Part shown: in pieces, positions 1-9,164 of the stretch
How the letters are laid out: each line of letters opens with the position of its first letter
Numbering within the stretch: position 1 is the stretch's first letter
DNA from: Saccharicrinis sp963677245
Lineage (GTDB): Bacteria; Bacteroidota; Bacteroidia; Bacteroidales; Marinilabiliaceae
Length of the DNA: 64,000 bases
Assembly (NCBI GenBank): GCA_963677245.1
Contig: OY781921.1
Coordinates: 930,001-994,000, forward strand
Direction: 5' to 3'
Notes under the pieces: generated by a model
Told to the model about the DNA's origin: nothing
The model's input: the letters and a program-made list of their open reading frames with translations, nothing else
Databases searched by the model: none
Program-made: the position numbers and the translations under genes

Positions 1-712
1 CACCTGATTCTTCTAATATCTGCATGCATTCCATGTCATAATCTCCATTCGGATAGGAAAATATTTTTACATCTAATCCCAGCATTTCATCCACTTGCAG
101 CTTACATTTTTGTATCTCATTTACTTTCTTCTTTGAAGTGCATTGTGTTAATATCGGATGCGTACAGGTATGCAAGCCAAACTCAACATGCGCTTTCATC
201 TCATCCAACTCTTCTTTATTTAAAGCCTGTCTTCCTCCTGTATATTCTTTTTGTAAATCATATTTGTATTTATCCCTTAACTCCTTTTCTTTTATATTAT
301 TCGGCAATTTCTTTAAACGTTCAATATCTGTCTGTGGGCAGGCAGTCCACCAAAAATGTCGGTCAGTATTGATTATATCTGCTGTTAAAAAAATAGTAGG
401 CTTAATCTGAAATGCTTTTATAAGGGGCAATAATTCGTAATTTTCTTTCCAACCATCATCAATAGTAATAATTAAGGTATATTTAGGTAATTCCTTCGTC
501 CTTCCTTTCTCCAAGGCATCAAGGTATGATGAAAACGAAATTAGATTATACCTTTTTGTAAGATATTCTAAATGCATTTTAAAATACTCTGGTTTTGGAT
601 TGTGATACATAATTATGGAAATACCATTTTTGGCAAATAAGATTCTTAACAAATAACTTAAGCCGCTATATCGAATCAAAAAGTGGATTAACTGATATAA
701 AAAACGAAGCAT
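1..712 (-). CDS. Polysaccharide deacetylase (NodB-type), 3' end outside window
   Basis: The minus strand is open from an ATG at 710-712 to the window edge, giving about 237 residues with no stop, so the C-terminus is missing. The NodB metal-site motifs are visible: TIDDGW (the Asp-Asp pair), then HTCTHP (the H-x3-H type metal site), then FSYPNGDYD. The family removes N- or O-acetyl groups from polysaccharides. A hydrophobic N-terminal segment (LIHFLIRYSGLSYLLRILF) suggests membrane association. Its start overlaps the stop of the upstream glycosyltransferase by one base (TAATG), so the two are translationally coupled and this gene belongs to the polysaccharide operon. The exact substrate cannot be read from the sequence. 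Confidence 0.85.
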   Translation of the reverse strand, partial: MLRFLYQLIHFLIRYSGLSYLLRILFAKNGISIIMYHNPKPEYFKMHLEYLTKRYNLISFSSYLDALEKGRTKELPKYTLIITIDDGWKENYELLPLIKAFQIKPTIFLTADIINTDRHFWWTACPQTDIERLKKLPNNIKEKELRDKYKYDLQKEYTGGRQALNKEELDEMKAHVEFGLHTCTHPILTQCTSKKKVNEIQKCKLQVDEMLGLDVKIFSYPNGDYDMECMQILEESG

Positions 713-1827
713 TATTCTTCCTCAACTTTTTTTCCTTGCAACAGATTTAAATAACCTGAAACAATCTTTTCTGATTGAAAATTATCCAATGCAATCGCCC
801 TGTTTTTTGAACCAATTGAAATCAAATCGTTATTATCTAATCCTAGTAAAAATACCAAGGCCTTTTTAATAGAGATCGGATCTTTTGGATCAAATAGCAA
901 TTGTTTTTTATGAGATAAAAATCCGGATATATCGGAAACGTTTGTACAAACCACAGGTTTTCCACAAGCCATGGCTTCACAAATAACATTAGGAAATCCT
1001 TCATAAAAACTGAATAAACCAACTGCATCGGATTGCTGAATAATATCCTGAATATCGTGCGTAGCTTTATGAAATTTCAAACTTCCATCTAAACCATGAG
1101 CTTTTAAATCCAATAAATCCTTTTGTAACGCGTCATTGGCATGAGGTTGTAAATCATATTCTCCGTACCAATCTATTTGTAGTTGTTGTACCTCTTCTTT
1201 TTTTAATAATAAAAGCGCTTTTATTAATCCTGAAAAATTCTTTTCATACTGAATTCGTGCTGCAACAACTAACTTAAGTTTTTTTTCGTGCCGAAACCTA
1301 TAATTATCAGTTGGCTTAAAACGATCAAAATCAATCGTATTGTAAATAATTTTACATTTATTTTCCGATAACAAAGGATTCGCTGTTCTTACCAAACTCA
1401 TATTTGTATTTGAATTAGCAACAACATAATTAGCCAAAAAATGAAACCACCTGTAAAACCTTAATTTGAGTGACTTTAAAATCATAGGATTGGCACTTCT
1501 TTCGCCTACCACCAAATGCCATTTTCGATATGGAAAACTCGCTATTTCACAAATAAAATTAGCTGCTTCTAAAAATGACAAAACAGAGTGATAGTTTCCT
1601 TTACGGATAAAATGCCTCATTTTAATAAGTCGTTTCAAATAATTAGGCTCCTTGATACAGCTTATGGTAATTCCCTTATTTTCTACACTTTCATTAAAAA
1701 AAGGAATATGATGATAGGTTAAAAAAGAAACCGAATGCCCCTTTTCTTTAAAAGAAATAGCTAACTCAACTAACTGTCGTTGAGCTCCACCAAAACACAA
1801 ACTATCTATAACACACAAAATATTCAT
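712..1827 (-). CDS. Glycosyltransferase family 4 protein
   Basis: 371 residues with the GT-B layout of GT4 enzymes. The N-terminal domain opens with CVIDSLCFGGAQRQLVELA, the GG-A-x-R acceptor-side loop typical of retaining GT4 enzymes. The C-terminal donor domain has the E-x7-E type motif in YEGFPNVICEAMACGKPVV near residues 270-290. The family transfers a sugar from a nucleotide-sugar to a growing oligosaccharide on the cytoplasmic face of the inner membrane. It sits between the Wzy-like polymerase (77-nt gap) and the deacetylase (1-nt overlap), which fits repeat-unit assembly. Donor and acceptor sugars cannot be deduced. Confidence 0.9.
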   Translation of the reverse strand: MNILCVIDSLCFGGAQRQLVELAISFKEKGHSVSFLTYHHIPFFNESVENKGITISCIKEPNYLKRLIKMRHFIRKGNYHSVLSFLEAANFICEIASFPYRKWHLVVGERSANPMILKSLKLRFYRWFHFLANYVVANSNTNMSLVRTANPLLSENKCKIIYNTIDFDRFKPTDNYRFRHEKKLKLVVAARIQYEKNFSGLIKALLLLKKEEVQQLQIDWYGEYDLQPHANDALQKDLLDLKAHGLDGSLKFHKATHDIQDIIQQSDAVGLFSFYEGFPNVICEAMACGKPVVCTNVSDISGFLSHKKQLLFDPKDPISIKKALVFLLGLDNNDLISIGSKNRAIALDNFQSEKIVSGYLNLLQGKKVEEE

Positions 1828-1904
1828 GAATAAAAAGATGTCTATGAAAGACTGTATACCAATTAGGATTACAAATTCTGAACAAAAACCAAAATCAGAG
1901 TATT

Positions 1905-3116
1905 TTAAACTGCTAAAACTTGCATTGTTTCACTCTCTTTCTTTTGTTGATGCTTTTCCTTTTTTTGATATTGAACCTCAAGGCTTGTGGTAATATATGC
2001 CAGAATCACCCATCCTAACTTTACCTCCAAAATATGACTGCCTAATAAAATGCCAAATACCGAAATTGAAAGCAACATTGGCAATAAAAGACCACTTTCT
2101 CTATACTTTAGATATCCCTGACGAAAAACCAAATACAAAAAAATGCCATAGACTATTAAACCAAAAAATCCAGTAAAACACACTATTTCCAGAACTACAT
2201 TATGAGGACTCATATATCTTCCAAATGCATTCATACAGAAAGTCGTATAACCTGATTGTCCGACTCCAAATATTGGATGATCCAAAATGAGAGGAAAAAT
2301 CTGCTCCCAAATAATATCTCTGTTAGATAGATTTCCTTCGTTTAAACTAGTTAAAAAACGTTCTCTTAACATCTCGTTTTCAAAAGCTAAACGAAACATA
2401 AAGATGAAAAAGACAATACCGAGTATGAAAACTAAACCTTTTACTAAAAATGTATTTGTTTTTAATAATACCAAAGCCGATATAAAGATTATTGCCAATG
2501 TGATGATTGATAATCGTGAGCCGGTTGCTATTAAAAGTCCGAACATTAACGGCGTTAAAGCAAGATAGAGAAAACGTGTTTTTTTTAATTGTAAACTATT
2601 TTGAAGAACTAGCATAGCCACAATGGTAATCCCAAAACACATCCTTTGTGCAATAATATTTTGGTTGTCGCCAAAAATTGAAACTCTTCCTTCATTTGTA
2701 ATTTCAATTCCTACGCCATTGTAATATAACAGTGCAAGCGTAGCTGCTCCCAACGAAAAAGCCATCAATCCCCTTTCTAAAATCAAAGGTTCTTTTCGAA
2801 CATGGTTGATGATAATCCAAAAAAGAATAATATTCTGCAAGATTGTAAAATCAATGATAGTATCATCTGTTGATTGAGCATGAATTGCATTAATCAAAAA
2901 TAACAAGCTAAAAAAAGTTAGAATTACTTTTAGAACCGGTTTGTAATTCGATCCTGTTTTGTACTTAATGATGGCAGGAATTGAAACGGCAAAATATATA
3001 ATTCCAGTTAGTTTTGATATGGAAAAAAAACCATCTGTATGTAAAGGATCCCAAACCTCAAAATTAAGAGAAAACAAAAATACATAAAGGCTATATCGCT
3101 GAAGCTTTTGAATCAT
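1905..3116 (-). CDS. Wzy-like O-antigen/capsule polymerase (O-antigen ligase family membrane protein)
   Basis: 403 residues, almost entirely hydrophobic with about ten to twelve predicted membrane spans. The long loop before the C-terminal spans carries the segment ILDHPIFGVGQSGYTTF followed by SPHNVVLEIVCFTGFFG, the H-N pattern typical of the O-antigen ligase/polymerase (Wzy_C) family. Such proteins polymerise lipid-linked repeat units, or ligate polymer to lipid A, on the periplasmic side. Its ATG overlaps the stop of the flippase gene by four bases, so the two are coupled. Polymerase is preferred over ligase because of the neighbouring Wzx, Wzc and Wza homologues, but sequence alone does not separate the two. 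Confidence 0.82.
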   Translation of the reverse strand: MIQKLQRYSLYVFLFSLNFEVWDPLHTDGFFSISKLTGIIYFAVSIPAIIKYKTGSNYKPVLKVILTFFSLLFLINAIHAQSTDDTIIDFTILQNIILFWIIINHVRKEPLILERGLMAFSLGAATLALLYYNGVGIEITNEGRVSIFGDNQNIIAQRMCFGITIVAMLVLQNSLQLKKTRFLYLALTPLMFGLLIATGSRLSIITLAIIFISALVLLKTNTFLVKGLVFILGIVFFIFMFRLAFENEMLRERFLTSLNEGNLSNRDIIWEQIFPLILDHPIFGVGQSGYTTFCMNAFGRYMSPHNVVLEIVCFTGFFGLIVYGIFLYLVFRQGYLKYRESGLLLPMLLSISVFGILLGSHILEVKLGWVILAYITTSLEVQYQKKEKHQQKKESETMQVLAV

Positions 3117-4720
3117 TTCAGTGGATTATCTTTACTTGCAATAGAACTACTTTTACCTAATGTAGAATCGTTTTTTTGAGGCATTAAAACAACTGCTAAT
3201 GATCGTTTTATTGATTCTAAAAATGAAAATCGTGCACAAAGTTTATTGATTAATTCATTTAAACTTACCCCGTCAAAAACAAACACTCCATAATGAATTT
3301 CCAATATTGATACAATTACTAAATAGATAAAACCAAAAATTGCGGCAAACACATCTCCATATACGAGATACTTTTCTAGCAACACAAATGGGGTAACAGA
3401 AATGAGAGAAATTAAAGCAATACGGAGAAACTTCCTCCATGGAAAATAGTTGAAAATATTGCTATTAACCAGCTTCATTTCAATATGTAATTGGATAGTT
3501 TTAGGAGTAATAATACTTACCATGGCACTGATTAATCCTCCCCAAATTCCATAAAACTTAATTAAAAAAAAGGTGAGTGGTAAAGTAAACAAGCTGCTAA
3601 AAAAATAAGCTTTTAAAGAGTAAATTGTTTTATCTGTCGCCCTTAAAATTAATCCTGCTCCCAGCATAAAAACTAAAAATATCAATATATAAACTCTAAA
3701 TAGCGGAACAGCATCCAAATATTTATCTGTAAAAAATAAAGTAATAATTCTTTCTGCATAAAGAGAAACAATAATGATAGCCGGGATAGAAAATGAATAC
3801 GTTTTTGTAACAAGCGATTTATATATTTCAGAGATTTGGTTGGGTTTGTTTTCGTGATGTTTAGCAGCCATCTTCATCAGATACACTTGAGACAATGAAG
3901 TGTACACTTGCTCAACTCCGGGTATACCGTAAAAAACAATTGCATAGGTGGCAAATGAGGCTGGATCGAGAAATGAAATACATATTATTTTATCGAATTG
4001 AAGGGCGAGCGTATTTAAAACCAATGCCATACCAAAAGGCCAGCTATACTTTAATTGCCGTTTAGCTAATTTAATATTTATAATACCCTTTAATTGTCGA
4101 AGATTTATGTTTTTCAAGGCATAAATCATCACAAAAATAAAACAGCTAAAAGCAGCGAAAATGATTCCAAACATGATAGAATTCAGGCTATGCCAAAGCA
4201 CAGCAAAACCAATTACAAAACCAAGTCGCAGTAGTATAACGGCTGGTGGATATAAGACACTCGTTGTATTATCAGCTTTTGCCACATACAAAGGTTCAAT
4301 AATAATCAAGGGTAATAAAAATAGTATACCCAAGCTAACATATGCGGTATAATTAGAAAGATCGCCTTTGCCTAAAAGGTATCTATTTAAAAAAGGAACA
4401 TTGACAAAAACAATAGCAATGATGGTAAAAACGAATAAAAACAGGATCGTATGGAGTATTAAAGACTCTCTTTCTCTTTCGTTTGCTTTGGGATAAAAAA
4501 AGTACAGGTTAGACTGAATTCCTAAACTAAAAATAATGGTAAAGAAATTAATCAATACATAAAACTGAGAATACACCCCAAATTCAAACTTAGTTAAAAA
4601 ACGAGTTAGAAATAAAGGCATGGCAAATGTTGCAGCTAATGCAATAAGCTTACCGGTCATGATAGCAGCAGTCTGCTTTGCTGTACCTGATTCTTTTTTC
4701 GAATTAGAAGTATTCATCAA
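3113..4720 (-). CDS. Wzx-like polysaccharide flippase (MOP superfamily)
   Basis: 535 residues with about 14 hydrophobic spans, the layout of the PST/MOP exporter superfamily. The N-terminal part (MTGKLIALAATFAMPLFLTR, then KFEFGVYSQFYVLINFF) matches the conserved start of Wzx-type proteins. The family flips undecaprenyl-linked repeat units across the inner membrane. The protein is longer than the usual 400-480 residues because of a polar tail after the last span. It follows the acyltransferase at 3 nt and overlaps the polymerase, so this is the middle of the operon. An ATG two codons apart (MMN) leaves the exact start open. Confidence 0.87.
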   Translation of the reverse strand: MMNTSNSKKESGTAKQTAAIMTGKLIALAATFAMPLFLTRFLTKFEFGVYSQFYVLINFFTIIFSLGIQSNLYFFYPKANERERESLILHTILFLFVFTIIAIVFVNVPFLNRYLLGKGDLSNYTAYVSLGILFLLPLIIIEPLYVAKADNTTSVLYPPAVILLRLGFVIGFAVLWHSLNSIMFGIIFAAFSCFIFVMIYALKNINLRQLKGIINIKLAKRQLKYSWPFGMALVLNTLALQFDKIICISFLDPASFATYAIVFYGIPGVEQVYTSLSQVYLMKMAAKHHENKPNQISEIYKSLVTKTYSFSIPAIIIVSLYAERIITLFFTDKYLDAVPLFRVYILIFLVFMLGAGLILRATDKTIYSLKAYFFSSLFTLPLTFFLIKFYGIWGGLISAMVSIITPKTIQLHIEMKLVNSNIFNYFPWRKFLRIALISLISVTPFVLLEKYLVYGDVFAAIFGFIYLVIVSILEIHYGVFVFDGVSLNELINKLCARFSFLESIKRSLAVVLMPQKNDSTLGKSSSIASKDNPLK

Positions 4721-4723
4721 CCT

Positions 4724-5338
4724 TTAATTATTGAAAACCCGGGGAACTTTGTCGATATCTGTTTTTACAATTTTAGCAGGATTACCAGCTGCAATTGAAT
4801 TGGAAGGTACATCTTTTGTAACCACAGCATTAGCTGCAATAATTGAATTATCCCCTATTTTAACTCCTTTACAAATCCTGGCAAAAGAACCAATCCATAC
4901 ATTCTGCCCTATTATAATTGGTGCGGAATCTGAGTGTCGCCATTTTCGATAATCAGATCCAGGAGGAGAGCTACTTTTTAATTTTCTGTCTGCAGGATGA
5001 ACCGGATGGTTGTTATTATCTAAAATTACAACATAATCTGCTATAGAAGTATAATCACCAATGGTAATCTCATTCACAGCTCCTATCGTGCTATTTTCTC
5101 GTAAATACACAAAAGTTCCCAAGTGTATTTTACCATGATTCTCAGATACGAGCGTACCATAAACAATAGCATGATCTCCAATTGTAATATCATTTTTATT
5201 TGATTTGTCTGCTAATCGTACAAAAGTACTACGCGAAAATACCTGCCCGGATCCTTTCAAGGTAACGTTATTTGCAATAACCTTTGCTTTATATTTGTCT
5301 AAAAAAGAGAATACAAAATTTAATAAGCTTCTGAGCAT
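4724..5338 (-). CDS. Left-handed beta-helix acyltransferase (hexapeptide repeat)
   Basis: 204 residues. From about residue 20 to 185 there are repeated hexapeptides ([LIV]-G-x4), for example ITIGDHAIVYGTLVS, ITIGDYTSIADYVVI and VKIGDNSIIAANAVVTKDV, ending in the classic SIAAGNPAKIVKTD. This is the signature of trimeric O-acetyltransferases of the WcaF/NodL/CysE type, which use acetyl-CoA. The His-containing loop DNNNHPVHP fits the catalytic region. In this operon it most likely O-acetylates a sugar of the repeat unit. It is the first gene after a 226-nt structured gap that separates it from wzc, so expression may be tuned there. Confidence 0.88.
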   Translation of the reverse strand: MLRSLLNFVFSFLDKYKAKVIANNVTLKGSGQVFSRSTFVRLADKSNKNDITIGDHAIVYGTLVSENHGKIHLGTFVYLRENSTIGAVNEITIGDYTSIADYVVILDNNNHPVHPADRKLKSSSPPGSDYRKWRHSDSAPIIIGQNVWIGSFARICKGVKIGDNSIIAANAVVTKDVPSNSIAAGNPAKIVKTDIDKVPRVFNN

Positions 5339-5564
5339 ATTCGGCTTTTTGAGAGATTTAAAATCGCGTTTTGCTTTTGTGTAAACCTAATTTATCAAAA
5401 GGGAAAAGCTTTTCACGGCTCCGCCCTCTCAGTCACACGGTTTATGACTGACTACATAAATATTGATTTCCAACGATAGGACATTTGTTAATTTGAGAGC
5501 CTCCCAAAGGTGGTGGAACAGTTGCTCTATAAATACTAGCAAAGCAGTTAATTTTTGTAATTAA
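5339..5564 (-). other. Structured intergenic segment inside the polysaccharide operon
   Basis: This 226-nt gap lies between the wzc-like stop and the acyltransferase start, while other gaps in the operon are under 80 nt. It holds a 12-nt perfect palindrome GAAAAGCTTTTC at 5403-5414 and a 7-bp inverted repeat TCAGTCA/TGACTGA at 5429-5435 and 5445-5451 with a 9-nt loop, in a locally GC-richer patch (GGCTCCGCCC). The minus strand also stays open for about 38 codons directly after and in frame with the wzc stop. I recognise no RNA family. An attenuator, processing site or gene remnant are all possible. Confidence 0.4.
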
Positions 5565-7988
5565 TTATTGAATGTTATGTAACCCTGTCTTGACTACTTT
5601 TTCATTTGATTTATTAACCACAACTGCTTTTCTGGTTTTACCATTTCCATTTTGCTTGTTATAGCCGTAGCCATACCCATACTGATTACTATAGTTGTTA
5701 TTATCATTCATCACTACACCTACATTTTTAATGTTTTTTTGATGTATATCTTTCATAATTAAGTTGAGAACTCGCTTGTTAGAATAATTATATCTGGCTA
5801 TAATTATTTTCACATCTGCATAGTCCATTAACAAATAAGCATCACTCACCTGAGCTAACGGCGAAGTATCCAGAATAATACAGTTATATTTATTTCTGAG
5901 TTGATCAATCAATTCTCCGGTATTGTTTTTAGACATTATTTGTGGTGGATCAGAAGAAAGTTCACCTGCCTGAATGTAGTCGAGGTTATCAAATGGAGAA
6001 TGTTGAATGATATCCTTTATGGTTATTGATTCGTTATACCATGAAGAAATTCCTTTGGCATTTTCGTCTTCATCCTTAAAATAACTCGATTTCTTTCTTA
6101 AATCGAAGTTTACCAATAAAGTTTTGTAGCCTAATTGCGCATAACTATAAGCCAAATTTCTGGAGACAAATGACTTCCCTTCCTTCTCGATACAAGAACT
6201 AATTAATATTACTTTTGAGGTAAAGTTCACATACTGGTATTCTAAATTAGTCCTTAATGCCCTGAAAGATTCCAGAACTATATTGCCAGGCACCTCATAC
6301 AGATTTAAGGCAACACTTTTTTTACAGTGTATTATTTTTCCAAACACAGGCACATTTACCATACTGGCCACATCATCCTGAACGCCAATTTTATTATTTA
6401 ATTCATTTCTTATCATTAAATAAGCAATAGGTATTAAAACTCCCACCAAAATCGCAATCATATAATTAATTTGATTATTAGGTGTAACAGGACGGTGCCC
6501 GGCCATACGTGCAGGACTAATAATAATACTATTGGGAATATTCGAAGCTAAGGTAATTTTGGCTTCAGCTCTTTTCTCCAACAAATAATTATAAATGGCA
6601 TCATTTAGCTTATATTTTCTCTCTAAACCACCAAGTTCAAGTTGTGTCTCCGGCATTCTGCTGATGGTGTATTTTAACCTTTGTATCCTCTTATTCATCT
6701 CATCTATGGATATATCCACAGTATTGGAAACAGCGGTAATATTATTGAGAATGGTTTGTTTAATATTCTCTATTTTAACAGTAAGTTTTTTTACCAAAGG
6801 ATTGTATTCCTGATCATTACTTATCAGATTAGACCTATCCGTTTGAGATGTGATTAATTCTGACATTAGTGTATTAAGTAACTGATCCTGAATTCCCATG
6901 GATGCTGGCACAGTCATACTTGAATAATCATCATTATTATGAAGATATTCTGTGACATAATCGTAATAACGTTTTCGAGTCATTAGCTCTGCTAACTGAT
7001 TTTGAAGATCTAAATACTGTGTCGAAATATTTTGTGTTTGCTGATTCACATTTAATAAATAATTCGATGAACGAAATCGTTGCAAACTTTCCTCTGTAAG
7101 ACTTAAAGAATCAGAAATTTCATCAAGTTGTTTTTCTATATAATTGATAGTTACACGCGCTGTATGATTTTTTCTATCCAGATTTTGATTCGAATAAACC
7201 TGCATTATTTCGTTTAGCACGTCTTTCCCTTTTTTTACAGAATTGGATTTATAATTTATCTCTATAACAGTAGCGAGCTTATCAACTATCCTGAACTCTA
7301 AGTTCTTTCTTAACTCATTGGTTAAGGTTATATAGTCTTGTAATACAAATTCATATTCCTTCTTAAAATAATTAGCTTCAACATCCTCATTGAGCTGAAT
7401 GATAAAACCAAGTTCCTGACATTCTATTAGTTTATCAAACATGCCATTTCGTTTAAAATGCCATTTGTTTTTATGAAACTCTTTTTCTCCGGTATTTAAG
7501 TTTGCAAATGCTACACTTTTCCCTTTTGCCTCAATTACATAATTGATTTTGTCCAGAATAACTAACTTAAAATGTATATTAACCGGCTGAATATGATTAT
7601 CAATAAGCTGAACTTTAAATGGAGACTTTCCATAAATCTCATTTACCTGTAAACCATTTTTTTTGAAATAACTTACTGATAAATTTAAATTTTTAATGGT
7701 TTGACTGATAGTAGGTACAGATTTAAGCATCCACAATTCATTTTGCAAATTTTGATTGGTGGTAAAAAGATTACTCTGTAAATACTCATTTTTGCCGGCA
7801 TCTACCCTTTTTGTATCCTCTGTTATTAAAATGGAAGACGTGATTTGATATTTAGGGATCATGAATTTACCAGCCACAAATGCAAGCACCAGAGCTATCC
7901 CTATTCCTATTGCAAACAGTTTGTAATTCCTTGTCAATAATTGAATTATAGACTCAAAATCACTCTCATCGGATTTGTTTGTTACCAT
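5565..7988 (-). CDS. Wzc-type polysaccharide co-polymerase with tyrosine autokinase domain
   Basis: 807 residues. An N-terminal Wzz domain lies between two membrane spans (near residues 30-50 and 510-530) with long coiled-coil stretches between them. The cytoplasmic part is a BY-kinase domain followed by a Tyr-rich tail (YSNQYGYGYGYNKQNG), the autophosphorylation cluster. Walker motifs are present but altered: SCIEKEGKSF where PGEGKS is usual, NFDLRK where DxDxR is usual, and ILDTSPL where IIDTPP is usual. The family controls chain length and couples to the Wza outer-membrane channel. It starts 21 nt after the wza-like stop. The kinase may be active with changed residues or may be weakened. 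Confidence 0.92.
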   Translation of the reverse strand: MVTNKSDESDFESIIQLLTRNYKLFAIGIGIALVLAFVAGKFMIPKYQITSSILITEDTKRVDAGKNEYLQSNLFTTNQNLQNELWMLKSVPTISQTIKNLNLSVSYFKKNGLQVNEIYGKSPFKVQLIDNHIQPVNIHFKLVILDKINYVIEAKGKSVAFANLNTGEKEFHKNKWHFKRNGMFDKLIECQELGFIIQLNEDVEANYFKKEYEFVLQDYITLTNELRKNLEFRIVDKLATVIEINYKSNSVKKGKDVLNEIMQVYSNQNLDRKNHTARVTINYIEKQLDEISDSLSLTEESLQRFRSSNYLLNVNQQTQNISTQYLDLQNQLAELMTRKRYYDYVTEYLHNNDDYSSMTVPASMGIQDQLLNTLMSELITSQTDRSNLISNDQEYNPLVKKLTVKIENIKQTILNNITAVSNTVDISIDEMNKRIQRLKYTISRMPETQLELGGLERKYKLNDAIYNYLLEKRAEAKITLASNIPNSIIISPARMAGHRPVTPNNQINYMIAILVGVLIPIAYLMIRNELNNKIGVQDDVASMVNVPVFGKIIHCKKSVALNLYEVPGNIVLESFRALRTNLEYQYVNFTSKVILISSCIEKEGKSFVSRNLAYSYAQLGYKTLLVNFDLRKKSSYFKDEDENAKGISSWYNESITIKDIIQHSPFDNLDYIQAGELSSDPPQIMSKNNTGELIDQLRNKYNCIILDTSPLAQVSDAYLLMDYADVKIIIARYNYSNKRVLNLIMKDIHQKNIKNVGVVMNDNNNYSNQYGYGYGYNKQNGNGKTRKAVVVNKSNEKVVKTGLHNIQ

Positions 7989-8009
7989 GATTACAAACTT
8001 TAAAAATCA

Positions 8010-8813
8010 CTATTTTACTACTGAATAAAGTAATATGGCTGCGGTTATGGCAGAAAGAAGGACATCATATGGAAATTCCTGTAGACCCCAGAATTTTTTC
8101 TTTAATGGTTTAACATATATGATATCGTTGGGACTTACATATAAATTTTCAGAAGACAACATTGCTCTATTGTTAAGATCAAGCACTATTTGCAAGTTTT
8201 TACCATTTTTATTTCTGAGAATAATAACTTCATTTCTATTTCCCCAATTTGTAATATCCCCGGCCAAACCTATAGCTTCATAAATGCTCACCTCATCTTT
8301 AAAATAATGATACATTCCAGGCCTGTTTACTTCTCCAAGCACAGTTACATATCGGTTTACAAGCTTTACTGAAACTGTTGGCTGACTTAAAATATTACTC
8401 ACATTATTGGTAATAGCCTCTCGTACCTCTTCTAAAGTTTTGTCTTTAACTATTAGTTTACCTATTACAGGCAAGGTAATACAGCCATCCTTTTCAACGG
8501 TATAAGAAACCATAGACGCGCCGTAAGGCTGAATAACTCCTAAATTAACATATTGTTGATTTCCTAATGAAGAAAAAATACTCGCCGATGCTTCATCCAA
8601 ACTACTTATTTGAATATATAATTCGTCCTTTTCCTTAATCTTATATTCTGCTGTAGATGACTGAAACTCCTTTGCTTGGGATAAATCTCCCTGTAAATAA
8701 GTTAAATTTTTATTCGTAAGACAAGATGAAAAAACTAAAATAAACAGGCTAGGAATTAGAATTGCTAGTTTAGCTTTAGATTTGCATTTATTGCAGTTTT
8801 GTAAAGATTCCAT
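8010..8813 (-). CDS. Wza-type polysaccharide export lipoprotein
   Basis: Read from the ATG at 8811-8813 this is 267 residues beginning MESLQNCNKCKSK. A hydrophobic stretch ends in the lipobox LVFSSC, so this start is preferred over the upstream one at 8864. After it comes a Poly_export (SLBB-type) domain (KIKEKDELYIQISSLD, then LPVIGKLIVKDKTLEEV), a second SLBB segment (VTVLGEVNRPGMYHY) and a C-terminal hydrophobic span (YDVLLSAITAAILLYSVV). The family forms the outer-membrane export channel for capsule or exopolysaccharide. It is the first gene of the operon, preceded by a candidate promoter. Confidence 0.92.
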   Translation of the reverse strand: MESLQNCNKCKSKAKLAILIPSLFILVFSSCLTNKNLTYLQGDLSQAKEFQSSTAEYKIKEKDELYIQISSLDEASASIFSSLGNQQYVNLGVIQPYGASMVSYTVEKDGCITLPVIGKLIVKDKTLEEVREAITNNVSNILSQPTVSVKLVNRYVTVLGEVNRPGMYHYFKDEVSIYEAIGLAGDITNWGNRNEVIILRNKNGKNLQIVLDLNNRAMLSSENLYVSPNDIIYVKPLKKKFWGLQEFPYDVLLSAITAAILLYSVVK

Positions 8814-8899
8814 AAGGCTTATTTTTGCGTCTATATATAAATTACACCATAAAAAAGGCCTCACGTACTCAGTTTTGACAAAAGATGATATATTAACGA

Positions 8900-8930
8900 C
8901 AAATATGAAAATAGCGTAGACAAAGACAAT
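8900..8930 (-). promoter_or_regulatory. Candidate Bacteroidota promoter for the polysaccharide operon
   Basis: On the minus strand, ATTG (8930-8927) and CATATTTG (8907-8900) are separated by exactly 19 nt. This matches the Bacteroidota consensus TTTG-N19-TAnnTTTG with one mismatch in each element. Transcription would start about 80 nt upstream of the export-lipoprotein ATG. The remainder of the 350-nt gap up to 9164 is AT-rich and must also carry the divergent promoter for the 9165 gene, for which I see only a weak TATATTCG at about 9118. Confidence 0.45.
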
Positions 8931-9164
8931 ACACTAGTCTATATATCAGCTATTTACGCATTTTTGCATATTCATATTTTATATTCTCTTTTTACCTGGT
9001 TTTAAGTTAATTACAAATGGTTCAACCAATACCTAATAAACCATAGTATATCAGGAATTACATTTAATAACAAATCTTAAACATGCATTTAATATTCGTA
9101 CTAATTAATAGACATTTATATATTCGCAAACAAAATAGAATTAAGCTAAACTAAAACACAAATA

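Noticed and set aside
133..410. Two plus-strand open frames of 79 and 90 codons
   Set aside because: They lie opposite the polysaccharide deacetylase, which has clear NodB motifs in the same DNA; both are shadows.
1..8930. The polysaccharide locus considered as a recent mobile island
   Set aside because: No integrase, transposase, tRNA or direct repeats flank the part that is visible; only one edge lies in the window, so transfer cannot be judged.
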